A DNA stretch of 64,000 nucleotides from JBLMZI01 sp050258755. GTDB lineage: Bacteria > Bacillota > Syntrophomonadia > Syntrophomonadales > DTU052. How positions within the stretch are numbered: position 1 is the stretch's first letter; each line of letters opens with the position of its first letter. The notes beneath the pieces are model-generated. The model saw only the letters and a program-made list of their open reading frames with translations, did no database searches and was not told the origin of the DNA. A program made the position numbers and the translations under genes. The stretch spans positions 372,001 to 436,000 of the forward strand of contig JBLMZI010000006.1 in the NCBI GenBank assembly GCA_050258755.1, read 5' to 3'. Shown piece by piece: positions 35,766-44,412 of this stretch.

Positions 35766-35802
35766 CGGCATCAAGCGATTGCTTGATGCCGTTTTGCTTT
35801 TC
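35766..35802 (+). terminator. Intrinsic terminator of the marR/Fe-S operon
   Basis: An 11-bp perfect stem (35766-35776 with 35781-35791, loop GATT) is followed by TTTTGCTTTTC. Confidence 0.88.
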
Positions 35803-35908
35803 GATCCGCTGAGTCAGCTTTCCCTTTTTCCTCTGAGCGCTCTCCCGCCGCTGATTTCCCAGCAAGATGATTGAATTTCGAATAGTAAGATTTGTTTGTC
35901 AATTGGGG

Positions 35909-35914
35909 TATAAT
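35909..35914 (+). promoter_or_regulatory. Probable -10 element of the CoA-transferase gene
   Basis: A consensus TATAAT lies 58 bp before the GTG start in an AT-rich stretch. No good -35 is present at the correct distance, so an activator or alternative spacing may be involved. Confidence 0.4.
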
Positions 35915-35971
35915 GGGAGTATCAGGAATCGCCGCAGCTGTAACATACCGTCAGAAGGGGAGGTCGAATCT

Positions 35972-37336
35972 GTGAGCACGTACCAGGACGAATACCGCCG
36001 TAAACTGATTACCGCCCAACAAGCCGCCAAACTTGTTCCCTCCAACTGCATTATTGACTACGGCATGTTTGCCACCAAACCTGTCGACTTCGATACGGCC
36101 CTGGGCGCCCGGGCCGGTGAATTGGAAAATGTCGCCGTACGCGGCACCGGTACCATCCTCCCGGTACCGGAAGTCATCAAAATGGACCCCGAACAAAAAA
36201 CCTTTCAGTATTTCAGCTGGTATTTCACGGCTCTAGACCGCAAAGCCTGCGATTATGGGCTGGTTACCCATGCGCCGTTCAACTATCACGAAGCGACCCT
36301 GTTAAACCAGATGGATTCCTTTTCACATCTCTGGTGCGATGTCTGGTGTGCACAGACCACGCCGATGGATGCCTCCGGATGTTTCAACTTCGGTCTGGGG
36401 AACTCCCACAACCGGGGTTCGGCGCTAAACGCCAAGCTTGCTATCGTGGAGGTCAACCCGAACATGCCCCGCTGCCTCGGCGGCAGTGACGAATATGTCC
36501 ATATCAGCGAGATCGATTACATCATTGAAGGCTCGGCATCTCCCATCTTTACCATTCCCCCGTCTCCCGAACCGTCACCCGAGGAAAAGAAAATCGCCAA
36601 TCTGATCATGGAAGAAATCGTTGACGGCGCCTGTCTTCAGCTTGGCATCGGCGCCCTCCCAAATCTCATCGGGAATATGATCGCCGATTCTGACCTGAAG
36701 GATATGGGCATTCAGAGCGAGATGTTCTGCGACGCGATGGTCCGGATGTACGAAACCGGCAAGATCACCAATGCGCGCAAGACCCTCGACCAGTACAAAA
36801 CCACCTACTCGTTCAGCCTGGGAACCCAGGAAACCTACGATTTTCTGAACGACAACCCACGCTGTGCTTCGACCCGGGTACTCAATACCAACGCGCCGGA
36901 AGCGGTCGCCCGAAACAAAAACGCAATAGCGATCAATAACATTCTGGAGGTCGATCTGCTGTGCCAGGTTTGTTCGGAATCATCCGGATTGCGCCAGATT
37001 TCCGGAACCGGCGGCCAGCTCGACTTTACCGTCGGCGCCTTCCACTCCGAGGGCGGCAAAGGAATCCTTGCTTTCAAATCAACTTTTACGGACAAATCCG
37101 GCAAGCTTCATTCCCGGATCCGGCCGACGCTGGCCCCGGGCTCGATCATTACGGTACCGCGGTCAATGGTCAACTACCTGGTCACCGAAAACGGCAAGGT
37201 CAATATGAAAGGCAAGTCCATCTGGGGCCGGGCCGAGGCTTTGATCAATCTGGCCCATCCCAATTTCCATGATGAATTGCTTGAAGCCGCAAAGCAGATG
37301 AAAATCTGGTCAAGAACCAACCGGATTCCGTTCTAA
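35972..37336 (+). CDS. Acetyl-CoA hydrolase/transferase family CoA-transferase
   Basis: This 454-residue CoA-transferase belongs to the acetyl-CoA hydrolase/butyryl-CoA:acetate/4-hydroxybutyrate CoA-transferase group. The catalytic Glu is expected in GIQSEMFCDAMVRMYETGKI; other motifs are QLGIGALPNLIG and GTGGQLDFTVGAFHSEGGKG. It would exchange CoA between acetate (or succinate) and a fermentation acyl-CoA, recovering energy in anaerobes; the true substrate pair is unclear. GTG 35972 is chosen for AAGGGGAGG upstream. It is a single transcription unit with its own promoter-like box and a bidirectional terminator. Confidence 0.87.
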   Translation: MSTYQDEYRRKLITAQQAAKLVPSNCIIDYGMFATKPVDFDTALGARAGELENVAVRGTGTILPVPEVIKMDPEQKTFQYFSWYFTALDRKACDYGLVTHAPFNYHEATLLNQMDSFSHLWCDVWCAQTTPMDASGCFNFGLGNSHNRGSALNAKLAIVEVNPNMPRCLGGSDEYVHISEIDYIIEGSASPIFTIPPSPEPSPEEKKIANLIMEEIVDGACLQLGIGALPNLIGNMIADSDLKDMGIQSEMFCDAMVRMYETGKITNARKTLDQYKTTYSFSLGTQETYDFLNDNPRCASTRVLNTNAPEAVARNKNAIAINNILEVDLLCQVCSESSGLRQISGTGGQLDFTVGAFHSEGGKGILAFKSTFTDKSGKLHSRIRPTLAPGSIITVPRSMVNYLVTENGKVNMKGKSIWGRAEALINLAHPNFHDELLEAAKQMKIWSRTNRIPF

Positions 37337-37361
37337 CCAATTTCACAGGCAGGAAAAAAAC

Positions 37362-37406
37362 GAACCGGCCCTGTCAGAATAGGCAAGGCCGGTTCTCGTT
37401 TTTTCG
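37362..37406. terminator. Bidirectional terminator between CoA-transferase and HEPN genes
   Basis: A 9-bp stem (GAACCGGCC at 37362-37370 with 37387-37395) is flanked by an A run on the left and a T run on the right. Confidence 0.8.
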
Positions 37407-37427
37407 TTTGCCGTCCAAATCAGGCTG

Positions 37428-37859
37428 TCATGATAGTTTGTTTTCGGCAAGCCGCCGTAAAGCCGCCCGATCCTGGCTGAACCGCTGCATGATGTTCAAC
37501 AGTTCACGCGCTTCCACAAGATATCCAAACAGGATAACGGTCTCTTTCCCGGACACCGTATCCCCGATGTGCCACCGCTCCGTCAGTGAACTGATCAATC
37601 GGCAAAACCCATCGCTAAGCGCGCCTTTGGGGATGAACTCCTGCTCAAACGCGTGCTGTCCCGGCGACGGCTTTTTAACAAACTCGCCGCGCAGGGTCCA
37701 TCCCGCGGTCACCATAAAGAAAAGCGCGTAGTATAAACGTTCCACCGCCAGTGGTTTATTCCCGGCCGCCAAATCAACGTCCGCAGCCGTCAAAGCCGCT
37801 TCGGCCTTGCTGAGCCAATTTTTCACCAGCAGCCCCCGGTCCCGTACTGCATTAACCAT
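37428..37859 (-). CDS. HEPN domain protein
   Basis: This 143-residue helical protein matches the common small HEPN type: LVKNWLSKAEAALTAADVDL, then ERLYYALFFMVTAGWTLRG, and a Lys/His segment PSPGQHAFEQEFIPKGAL. HEPN proteins of this type are often paired with a minimal nucleotidyltransferase as toxin-antitoxin modules, but no such partner is adjacent, so this is either a solitary copy or a domain with another role. ATG 37859 with GGAGCGGAG upstream gives the expected family start; the frame runs on to 37922 through a 19-bp tandem duplication. Confidence 0.7.
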   Translation of the reverse strand: MVNAVRDRGLLVKNWLSKAEAALTAADVDLAAGNKPLAVERLYYALFFMVTAGWTLRGEFVKKPSPGQHAFEQEFIPKGALSDGFCRLISSLTERWHIGDTVSGKETVILFGYLVEARELLNIMQRFSQDRAALRRLAENKLS

Positions 37860-37891
37860 CGCTAACTCCGCTCCAAGAAAGGTTCTCAGTG

Positions 37892-37933
37892 CCGCAGCCT
37901 CAAGGTCCTGCCGCAGCCTCAAGGTCCTGCCGC
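37892..37933. repeat. 19-bp tandem duplication upstream of HEPN gene
   Basis: CCGCAGCCTCAAGGTCCTG occurs twice head to tail (37892-37910 and 37911-37929), with the start of a third unit (CCGCA). It lies just upstream of the HEPN gene's chosen start. Confidence 0.8.
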
Positions 37934-38120
37934 AACGATGCGGCTTGACCTTATCTTATCAAATCCTGGCATACCATTGGGCACGGTTCTTGACTGGTTA
38001 TTTTTTACATTTTAGGAGGATTTTTTGTTGAGCCCGTCGAATTCATACCCATTGATAACCCATCAGAAGTTTGAAAAAATGAGACTTTTCGCGCTCTTAC
38101 AATTCAAGGAGGTATTTATT

Positions 38121-39005
38121 GTGTATTCGAATCAGGTGATGAAAGCGGTCATACCGGCAGCTGGCTGGGGAACCCGCTTTTTACCGGCCACCAAAGCCCA
38201 GCCGAAGGAGATGCTTCCCCTGATTGATAAACCGGCCATCCAGTATATTGTCGAGGAAGCCAAAGATTCAGGCATTCACAGCATCATGATCGTGACCGGC
38301 AAGAACAAAAAATCCATTGAAGACCATTTTGACCGCTCTGTAGAGCTGGAAAGCATGCTGCGGGACCGGAAGAAGGTCAGCATGCTGGATCTGGTCGAAG
38401 AAGTCGGCAATTTGATGGAAGTCCATTATATCCGGCAAAAAGAGCAGTTGGGTCTGGGACATGCCGTTTACTGCGCGCATAATTTCATTCACGATGAGCC
38501 TTTTGCGGTACTGCTCCCCGACGACATTATCCTGGGCGAGTCCCCGTGCATTGGTCAGATGATCGAAGCTTACCGTCAGACCGGCACCGTAATCGTGGCG
38601 GTCATGGAGGTTCCGAACGCCGAAACCAGGCGGTACGGAATCGTTGAGCCTGCTGAGGATCCGGACCAGCCTGTTTTCCGCGTAAAAAGTCTGGTCGAAA
38701 AACCGGATCCCGACCGCGCGCCTTCGAACCTGGCCGTGATCGGCCGTTACATTCTGACTCCCGATATCCTGCCTATTCTGGCGATTCAGTCTCCGGGGGC
38801 CGGTGGGGAGATTCAGCTCACCGATGCGCTGAATACCCTCGCCGGCCAGGGCCGGGTGCATGCCTTCCGGTTCTCGGGAACCCGGTACGATATCGGTGAA
38901 AAATTTGGCTTTCTGCAGGCAACCATCGAGATTGCCCTGGCCCGGCCAGATCTGGGCGACAGCGTCTCCCGGTACCTGATGCAGCGTTTTAGTATGGGGG
39001 CGTAA
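38121..39005 (+). CDS. galU: UTP--glucose-1-phosphate uridylyltransferase
   Basis: This 294-residue enzyme makes UDP-glucose from glucose-1-phosphate and UTP, supplying the polysaccharide locus and galE. The N-terminal signature KAVIPAAGWGTRFLPATKAQ and the following KEMLPLIDKPAIQYIVEEA are diagnostic, and VEKPDPDRAPSN and GGEIQLTDAL agree with the family. GTG 38121 has AAGGAGG at the right distance and gives the usual length. A second ribosome site (AGGAGGA, 38014-38020) precedes in-frame TTG codons at 38025/38028, so a form extended by about 31 residues is possible. It is transcribed toward the leftward manB with a shared terminator. Confidence 0.92.
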   Translation: MYSNQVMKAVIPAAGWGTRFLPATKAQPKEMLPLIDKPAIQYIVEEAKDSGIHSIMIVTGKNKKSIEDHFDRSVELESMLRDRKKVSMLDLVEEVGNLMEVHYIRQKEQLGLGHAVYCAHNFIHDEPFAVLLPDDIILGESPCIGQMIEAYRQTGTVIVAVMEVPNAETRRYGIVEPAEDPDQPVFRVKSLVEKPDPDRAPSNLAVIGRYILTPDILPILAIQSPGAGGEIQLTDALNTLAGQGRVHAFRFSGTRYDIGEKFGFLQATIEIALARPDLGDSVSRYLMQRFSMGA

Positions 39006-39042
39006 ATCCCGAGTCCTCCCGTCGGGGCACCCCAATCAAAGT

Positions 39043-39075
39043 AAAAAACCTGTTCTTCCACCGAACAGGTTTTTT
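39043..39075. terminator. Bidirectional terminator between galU and manB
   Basis: A 13-bp perfect stem (39043-39055 with 39063-39075, loop TTCCACC) with an A run on the left and a T run on the right serves both convergent genes. Confidence 0.88.
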
Positions 39076-39123
39076 GCATTTTGTCTCGTTTATGATCGCA
39101 CGGGCCTTAAGCGCTTCCAGCCC

Positions 39124-40506
39124 TTAGAATTCCCATTCGAACGGCGCCACGCCGCCGCAATCAACCAGCGATTCCCGCATAATGCCGCAAATCTTCTCCA
39201 ATCCTGACGCGCTGGCCGCTTCGCAGCGGGCGACCAAAACCGGCTGTGTATTGGAGGCTCGAATCAAGCCCCAGCCATCCTCAAACAACACCCTGGCTCC
39301 ATCCACATCGACAATTCGGTAACGGCTCCGAAAATGATCCGCCATGGTTTCAACCACGTCAAACTTTCGGGTGTCGGCGCAAGGCACCCTGGTTTCGGCA
39401 GTCGCGTGATAGCGCGGGATCTCCGCGATCAGTTCCGACAGCCGCAGCCCGCTTAAAGCCAAAAGCCGCAAGAGCCTTCCCGTCGCGTAGAAGGCGTCAT
39501 CAAATCCGTAGTACTCGTCCGCGAAGAACATATGCCCGGACATCTCTCCGGTAAATGGGGCCCCAAGTTCCTTCATTTTCGCCTTGATCAGCGAATGTCC
39601 CGTTTTATAAAAGGTCGGCTTACCGCCGAGCCGAATGATTTCATCAATTAAAGCCTGCGAACACTTCACCTCGACAATCGCCGGGGCGCCAGGATAGCGG
39701 TGCAGGATTTCGCGCCAATATAAGGCCATCAGCGTATCGCCCCATAGAATGCCGCCATTATTGTCAACCACGCCAAGCCGGTCGGCATCCCCGTCATACG
39801 CAACCCCGAGATCGCAGCCATGGATCAGCACTGCCTGCCGCAGCGCGGTCAGATTTTCCGATTTCACCGGATCCGGGTGATGATTGGGAAACGTGGGATC
39901 TGATTCGCAGAACAGCGGAACGACTTCACATCCCCATCCTTTCAGCACCGATCGGGCAAACAGTCCCCCGGTTCCATTGCCACAGTCCACCGCAACCTTA
40001 AGGTTTCTTCCCCCGAGGTCAATTTTTTCTTTCAGCATCGCCAGATACGGAACAACCACGGATTGTGCTTCAACCCTTCCGGTTTCCTCTATATAATCGC
40101 CTTTTTCCATCAATGCTCGAAGTGCCTGAATCTGTTCCCCGTAGATGGTACCTGACCCTAGCGCGATTTTAAAACCATTTTCATCCGGCGGATTATGGCT
40201 TCCAGTCACCATCACCCCGGCTCCAAGACCGTAATGAACCGGCGCGTAATACAGCATCGGAGTCACTACGGTGCCAAGGCCAATGACCTCGCATCCGGTG
40301 GTGATCAGCCCGGCAGTCAATTCCGCCGTAAGGCGTGGCGAACTGAGCCGGTTATCCGCACCAACCGCCAATTTTCGAATACCGGAGCGCCTGAGCCAGG
40401 TTCCCAGCGCCCGTCCGAGATCGTAAGGCACCGGCGCCGCCAAATCGGTCTCCGCTCGGCCGCGAATGTCGTACTGCCTGAAAATATCAGGATTCATCAT
40501 TTTCAT
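39124..40506 (-). CDS. manB: Phosphomannomutase/phosphoglucomutase
   Basis: This 460-residue alpha-D-phosphohexomutase interconverts hexose 6- and 1-phosphates, most likely mannose for GDP-mannose synthesis. The active-site phosphoserine loop is VMVTGSHNPPDENGFK, the metal loop is YDGDADRLGVVD, the sugar-binding loop is GEMSGHMFF, and the phosphate-binding C-terminus is RASNTQPVLVARCEA. The gene order next to manC supports the mannose role. ATG 40506 with AAGGTGAAG is chosen; two further in-frame ATGs lie within nine bases. It is the last gene of the polysaccharide operon. Confidence 0.9.
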   Translation of the reverse strand: MKMMNPDIFRQYDIRGRAETDLAAPVPYDLGRALGTWLRRSGIRKLAVGADNRLSSPRLTAELTAGLITTGCEVIGLGTVVTPMLYYAPVHYGLGAGVMVTGSHNPPDENGFKIALGSGTIYGEQIQALRALMEKGDYIEETGRVEAQSVVVPYLAMLKEKIDLGGRNLKVAVDCGNGTGGLFARSVLKGWGCEVVPLFCESDPTFPNHHPDPVKSENLTALRQAVLIHGCDLGVAYDGDADRLGVVDNNGGILWGDTLMALYWREILHRYPGAPAIVEVKCSQALIDEIIRLGGKPTFYKTGHSLIKAKMKELGAPFTGEMSGHMFFADEYYGFDDAFYATGRLLRLLALSGLRLSELIAEIPRYHATAETRVPCADTRKFDVVETMADHFRSRYRIVDVDGARVLFEDGWGLIRASNTQPVLVARCEAASASGLEKICGIMRESLVDCGGVAPFEWEF

Positions 40507-40519
40507 CCACTTCACCTTT

Positions 40520-41590
40520 CTATAACAGATGCCCATACCCGGCTTCGGCGAGACCGTGCACCAGCTGTTTGATATCTTGAGCCCGGCCTTTATGGCAAAC
40601 CAACAGACTGTTGCCGTGATCAACCACAATCAGGTCCTCAACCCCGAGCGTGGCCACCACCCGGTCCTCGGTTTGAATCAGGCTGTTCCGGGTGTCCAGG
40701 CACACGCCCCGGCCGCGCAGCACATTCCCGTTTTCATCCGCATCGGCGTACCGTTCCAAGGCCGTCCAGGATCCCACGTCGTCCCAGCCGAATTCCCCCT
40801 GAAAGACCAGCACCTCCCCGGCTTTTTCCATAATGCCGTAGTCGATCGAAATCTTCGGCAGATCGGCATAGACCCGCTCCAGAACCCGCTGCTCGTCCGG
40901 CCGCCCAATCAATGCTCCGATCGTCTGCAGGCCCTTATGCAATTCGGGAAGATGCTGCTGAATCAGCCGGCGGATCAGATCTACCCGCCACACGAACATT
41001 CCGCTGTTCCATAAGTAATTTCCGGTGTTCAGGAAAGCGCAGGCCCGCCCCAGATTCGGTTTTTCTTCGAACTGCCTCACCCGGAAAGCGAGCTTTCCAT
41101 CAAAACTCGCATACGCCTGTCCTTTACAGATATAGCCGTATCCGGTCTCGGGACGGGTCGGCATGATGCCCAGCGTCACTGAATGCTGTCCGGATGCGGC
41201 GGCTTGGGCGGCCGCGCTCATCATTCCGCGGTACTGGCAGATATCCGCAATATAATGGTCAGCCGGCAGCACCATCATAATCCCTTCCGGGTCCAGCCGA
41301 GCAATGTGTTCCGCCGCCAGGCCAATCGCGGCCGCGGTATCCCTGCCGACCGGCTCGCAGATGATATTCTGCTCCGGAAGCCCGGGAAGCTGCTGGGCTA
41401 TCAACGCCTTGAACCCGGCCGCCGCGACGATGAATTGATGGTCCGGGCGCACCAGACCGTCCAGCCGTTCAACCGTCCGCTGCAGCATGGTTTGACCGCC
41501 GATCAGTGAAAGAAACTGTTTGGGCTTCTCCTTCCTGGAAAGCGGCCAAAACCTTTCACCTGACCCCCCTGCCAGAATCACTGCATACAT
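40520..41590 (-). CDS. manC: Mannose-1-phosphate guanylyltransferase
   Basis: This 356-residue GDP-mannose pyrophosphorylase has YAVILAGGSGERFWPLSRKE, the nucleotide-binding signature, with KPKQFLSLIGG, VLPADHYI and FEEKPNLG. It is the short form without the C-terminal isomerase domain; isomerase activity is supplied by the bifunctional enzyme encoded at 44413-45495. ATG 41590 has GAGGTGA upstream. With manB 13 bp downstream it makes GDP-mannose for the glycosyltransferases of the locus. Confidence 0.92.
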   Translation of the reverse strand: MYAVILAGGSGERFWPLSRKEKPKQFLSLIGGQTMLQRTVERLDGLVRPDHQFIVAAAGFKALIAQQLPGLPEQNIICEPVGRDTAAAIGLAAEHIARLDPEGIMMVLPADHYIADICQYRGMMSAAAQAAASGQHSVTLGIMPTRPETGYGYICKGQAYASFDGKLAFRVRQFEEKPNLGRACAFLNTGNYLWNSGMFVWRVDLIRRLIQQHLPELHKGLQTIGALIGRPDEQRVLERVYADLPKISIDYGIMEKAGEVLVFQGEFGWDDVGSWTALERYADADENGNVLRGRGVCLDTRNSLIQTEDRVVATLGVEDLIVVDHGNSLLVCHKGRAQDIKQLVHGLAEAGYGHLL

Positions 41591-41695
41591 TCCAGTCACC
41601 TCTTTCGTGTTCTACCCCTTCTCTACCCTTGAAGCCTTCGAAAAGCCTTTCAAGCACTTGTGCGACGTTTTCAGAGCTTCACCCGCCGCATTCGT

Positions 41696-43309
41696 TTACC
41701 GTCTGACGAATGCGGGCAGATCCTCTTCCTGCGAATGCGAATACTCCGGCTCCGCGCTGGCCTTGGTCCGAATGTGCCCGACCAGGGCGGCCCGCAGGAA
41801 CATATATTCATCCAGCTTCAGAACCCGGCAAATCAACCCAAAAACCGCCGCCCCTGCGACGCCATCCAGGGACAGCCGCACCAGCAGACGCAGGGTTCCA
41901 GCCGGCAGGAGCGGCGCCAGCATCGCGTCCAATATCCAGGCTGCCGCGCCCGCAGCCAGCGATGCGGCAACCGTTTGCCCGAAAAAGCCGCCCAGGCGAT
42001 TGTGACGCATGGTATCCACTCTTCGGGTCAAAACCGTATAGAGGATGGTCACATTCAGGATGGCAGCGGCAGAATTGGCCAGAGCCAACCCGCCCAGCTG
42101 AAACGGCCGAACCAGCATCATGCTGAGCAGCAGATTGACCAATACCGAAAAAACCGCGATCTTAACGGGCGTTCCGGTATCCTGCATGGCATAAAAACTG
42201 CGGGTCAGGATCGGTTCAAGACAGTGGCCAACCAGACCGACGGAAAAACAAAGCAGCGCAAACGCCGTTAAAGAAACTGCGTCCTGATCAAACGCGCCCC
42301 GCTGGAACAGGAAGGCGATGATCGGCTTGCGCAGGAAGGCCAGTGCAACACCGCACGGAAGCGCGATCAGGGTCATCAGCTTCAGCGACCGGTCTACGGC
42401 TTGGCTGAAAGCCGATTCGCGTCCCTGGGCCGATAAATCTGAAAGCATTGGGAATATTGCCGTTCCCAGGGCCAATACGATGATCGCCTGGGGCAGCAAG
42501 ATTACTTTGGAAGCGTAATTCAGGGCCGAAATACTCCCCGCCGGCAATCCCGAGGCAAAGAAGCGATCGATTAACACATAGAATTGCACAATACTGGACC
42601 CGACCATCATCGGCAGCATGACCGCAAACGTTTTTCGCACCCCCGGATTTCGAAGTTCAATCGGCCAATGGAGCCGAAATCCAGCCCGGGATAAAAAGGG
42701 AAGCTGCAGCAGCATAGCCCCGGCAAAACCCACCAGCGTTCCCCATGCGGCCCCCTGGATGCCAAAACGAATCCCACAGAACGTGCCGGCAATCGTCAAT
42801 AGACTGATCACGGCCGGACCGACCGCCGGGGGTCCAAAGACCTGGTTTGCGTTCAAAATCCCATAGAAAAGATTGGCGAGACTGAAAAAAACGAGCCCCG
42901 GGAGCATGATCCGCAGCAGTTTGGCAGCCAAAATGGCTGTGTCCGGCTGAAGCTCCGGCGCGATCAACAAGATGATCCGGCTGGCTGCCGGATACAGCGC
43001 CAGCACCAACAGAAACAGCAGCAGCGCAAGTACGATCGTGAAGTGGCTGAACATCCGGAACGCTTCCGGTTTTTCACCGCGTGCCGCATAATCCGCAAAG
43101 ATCGGTACCGCAGTCACGCTCAGTGCGGCGCCGACCACGGCGAAGACGACCATCGGCAGGGTCAGCGCGACCACATACGCGTCAACCGTCGCGTTGGCGC
43201 CAAACACATACGCCAGGACCATCTCCCTGATAAAACCCAGAACCTTGGCGACAACCGCCAGAGCTGCCAGGAACACCGTTGCTTTGGCTACCGTTGTGTA
43301 GTCAGACAT
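41696..43309 (-). CDS. murJ: MurJ/MviN-type lipid flippase
   Basis: This 537-residue MOP-superfamily membrane protein with about 14 hydrophobic segments begins VAKVLGFIREMVLAYVFGA and contains the family motif with VPIFADYAARGE and AISVLNY-like SISALNYASKVILLP. MurJ proteins flip lipid-linked peptidoglycan precursors. Placed in a polysaccharide locus that lacks an obvious Wzx, this copy might instead flip the polyprenyl-linked repeat unit; that is inference. The start overlaps the galE stop by 22 bp. The C-terminus ends in a short charged tail. Confidence 0.85.
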   Translation of the reverse strand: MSDYTTVAKATVFLAALAVVAKVLGFIREMVLAYVFGANATVDAYVVALTLPMVVFAVVGAALSVTAVPIFADYAARGEKPEAFRMFSHFTIVLALLLFLLVLALYPAASRIILLIAPELQPDTAILAAKLLRIMLPGLVFFSLANLFYGILNANQVFGPPAVGPAVISLLTIAGTFCGIRFGIQGAAWGTLVGFAGAMLLQLPFLSRAGFRLHWPIELRNPGVRKTFAVMLPMMVGSSIVQFYVLIDRFFASGLPAGSISALNYASKVILLPQAIIVLALGTAIFPMLSDLSAQGRESAFSQAVDRSLKLMTLIALPCGVALAFLRKPIIAFLFQRGAFDQDAVSLTAFALLCFSVGLVGHCLEPILTRSFYAMQDTGTPVKIAVFSVLVNLLLSMMLVRPFQLGGLALANSAAAILNVTILYTVLTRRVDTMRHNRLGGFFGQTVAASLAAGAAAWILDAMLAPLLPAGTLRLLVRLSLDGVAGAAVFGLICRVLKLDEYMFLRAALVGHIRTKASAEPEYSHSQEEDLPAFVRR

Positions 43310-44373
43310 ATTGGTACTCCCACATAACCATCCTTGAAATCCGTTCTATGAACCGATGGCGAACCACCCGGGGCCGCCACCGCTGCGTATCCATTTGGAT
43401 GCCGGCAGTCCCACTGCCACGCGGTTTTAATCATGACCGCCAGGCTGTCATAGGCCGGCTTCCAATCCAATATTTCGCGGGCCAACTCGGCCGAAGCCAC
43501 CAGCACGGCCGGATCGCCTGACCGGCGTTCCCCGATGATTGACGGAACCGGACAGCCAGTAACCTGCTGCACAGCCGAAATGACTTCCTGAACGGAAAAC
43601 CCCCTGCCGCTTCCGAGGTTCAGCACTGCGGTCGGCTGCCCGTTGCGCAGCACTTTCAAGGCCTGAACATGGGCCACCGCGAGATCTGTCACATGGACAT
43701 AATCCCTGATACAAGTGCCATCCGGTGTGGGATAATCGCTGCCATAAACCGTAATGCTGCCACGTTTCCCGGCCGCAGCCTCCAGCACCAGCGGGATCAA
43801 ATGTGTTTCGGGCGTGTGGTCCTCACCCAGCAGCCCATCCGGGTCCGCCCCGGCGGCATTGAAATAGCGGAGGCTAATGCTTCGAAACCCGTACGCACTT
43901 CCATACCAGCGCAAGGCTTCTTCAAAGGCGAGCTTGGTCGCGCCATAGGCATTCCCCGGATTCGGGCGGCACCGCTCAGTGATCGGCACCTGATCAGGTT
44001 CTCCATAGACAGCGGCGCTTGATGAAAAGATAAACGCCTGAATGCCATTTTCCCTGGCGGCTTCAAGTAAAGCGATGCCTTTGACGACATTGTTTTCGTA
44101 GTACTTGCTTGGATGAATCATTGATTCGCCAACCAGGCTGTCCGCCGCAAAATGAATCACCGCATCAAATGAAGCATTGCGGAAGACGTTTTCCAGAAGC
44201 CATCGGTCGCCGGTATCGCCCCAAATATATTCAGCCCCGGGCAGCAGCCGGGCAATTTCGGCATGACCGCGCGAAAGGTTATCGAGCACGATGACGTGCT
44301 CTCCCTTTTCGAGCAGCGCTTTCACGGTATGACTGCCTATGTATCCGGTTCCGCCGGTCACTAAAACGCTCAT
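43288..44373 (-). CDS. galE: UDP-glucose 4-epimerase
   Basis: This 361-residue short-chain dehydrogenase-type epimerase interconverts UDP-glucose and UDP-galactose. The NAD-binding motif is VLVTGGTGYIGSHTVKALLE, the catalytic region is FSSSAAVYGEP with the YxxxK in NAYGATKLAFEEA, and the sugar-binding part is SLRYFNAAGADPDG. It is about 25-30 residues longer than typical GalE because the C-terminus runs into the murJ start (22-bp overlap), which suggests a read-through or extended stop. It would supply galactose units to the glycosyltransferases encoded upstream. Confidence 0.93.
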   Translation of the reverse strand: MSVLVTGGTGYIGSHTVKALLEKGEHVIVLDNLSRGHAEIARLLPGAEYIWGDTGDRWLLENVFRNASFDAVIHFAADSLVGESMIHPSKYYENNVVKGIALLEAARENGIQAFIFSSSAAVYGEPDQVPITERCRPNPGNAYGATKLAFEEALRWYGSAYGFRSISLRYFNAAGADPDGLLGEDHTPETHLIPLVLEAAAGKRGSITVYGSDYPTPDGTCIRDYVHVTDLAVAHVQALKVLRNGQPTAVLNLGSGRGFSVQEVISAVQQVTGCPVPSIIGERRSGDPAVLVASAELAREILDWKPAYDSLAVMIKTAWQWDCRHPNGYAAVAAPGGSPSVHRTDFKDGYVGVPICLTTQR

Positions 44374-44412
44374 GATTCCTCCCCCATGCGCTGTCTTCAG
44401 CCTACTGAACGA

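Noticed and set aside
37428..37859. Toxin-antitoxin pair with the HEPN gene
   Set aside because: No minimal nucleotidyltransferase gene is adjacent; neighbours are a CoA-transferase and galU.
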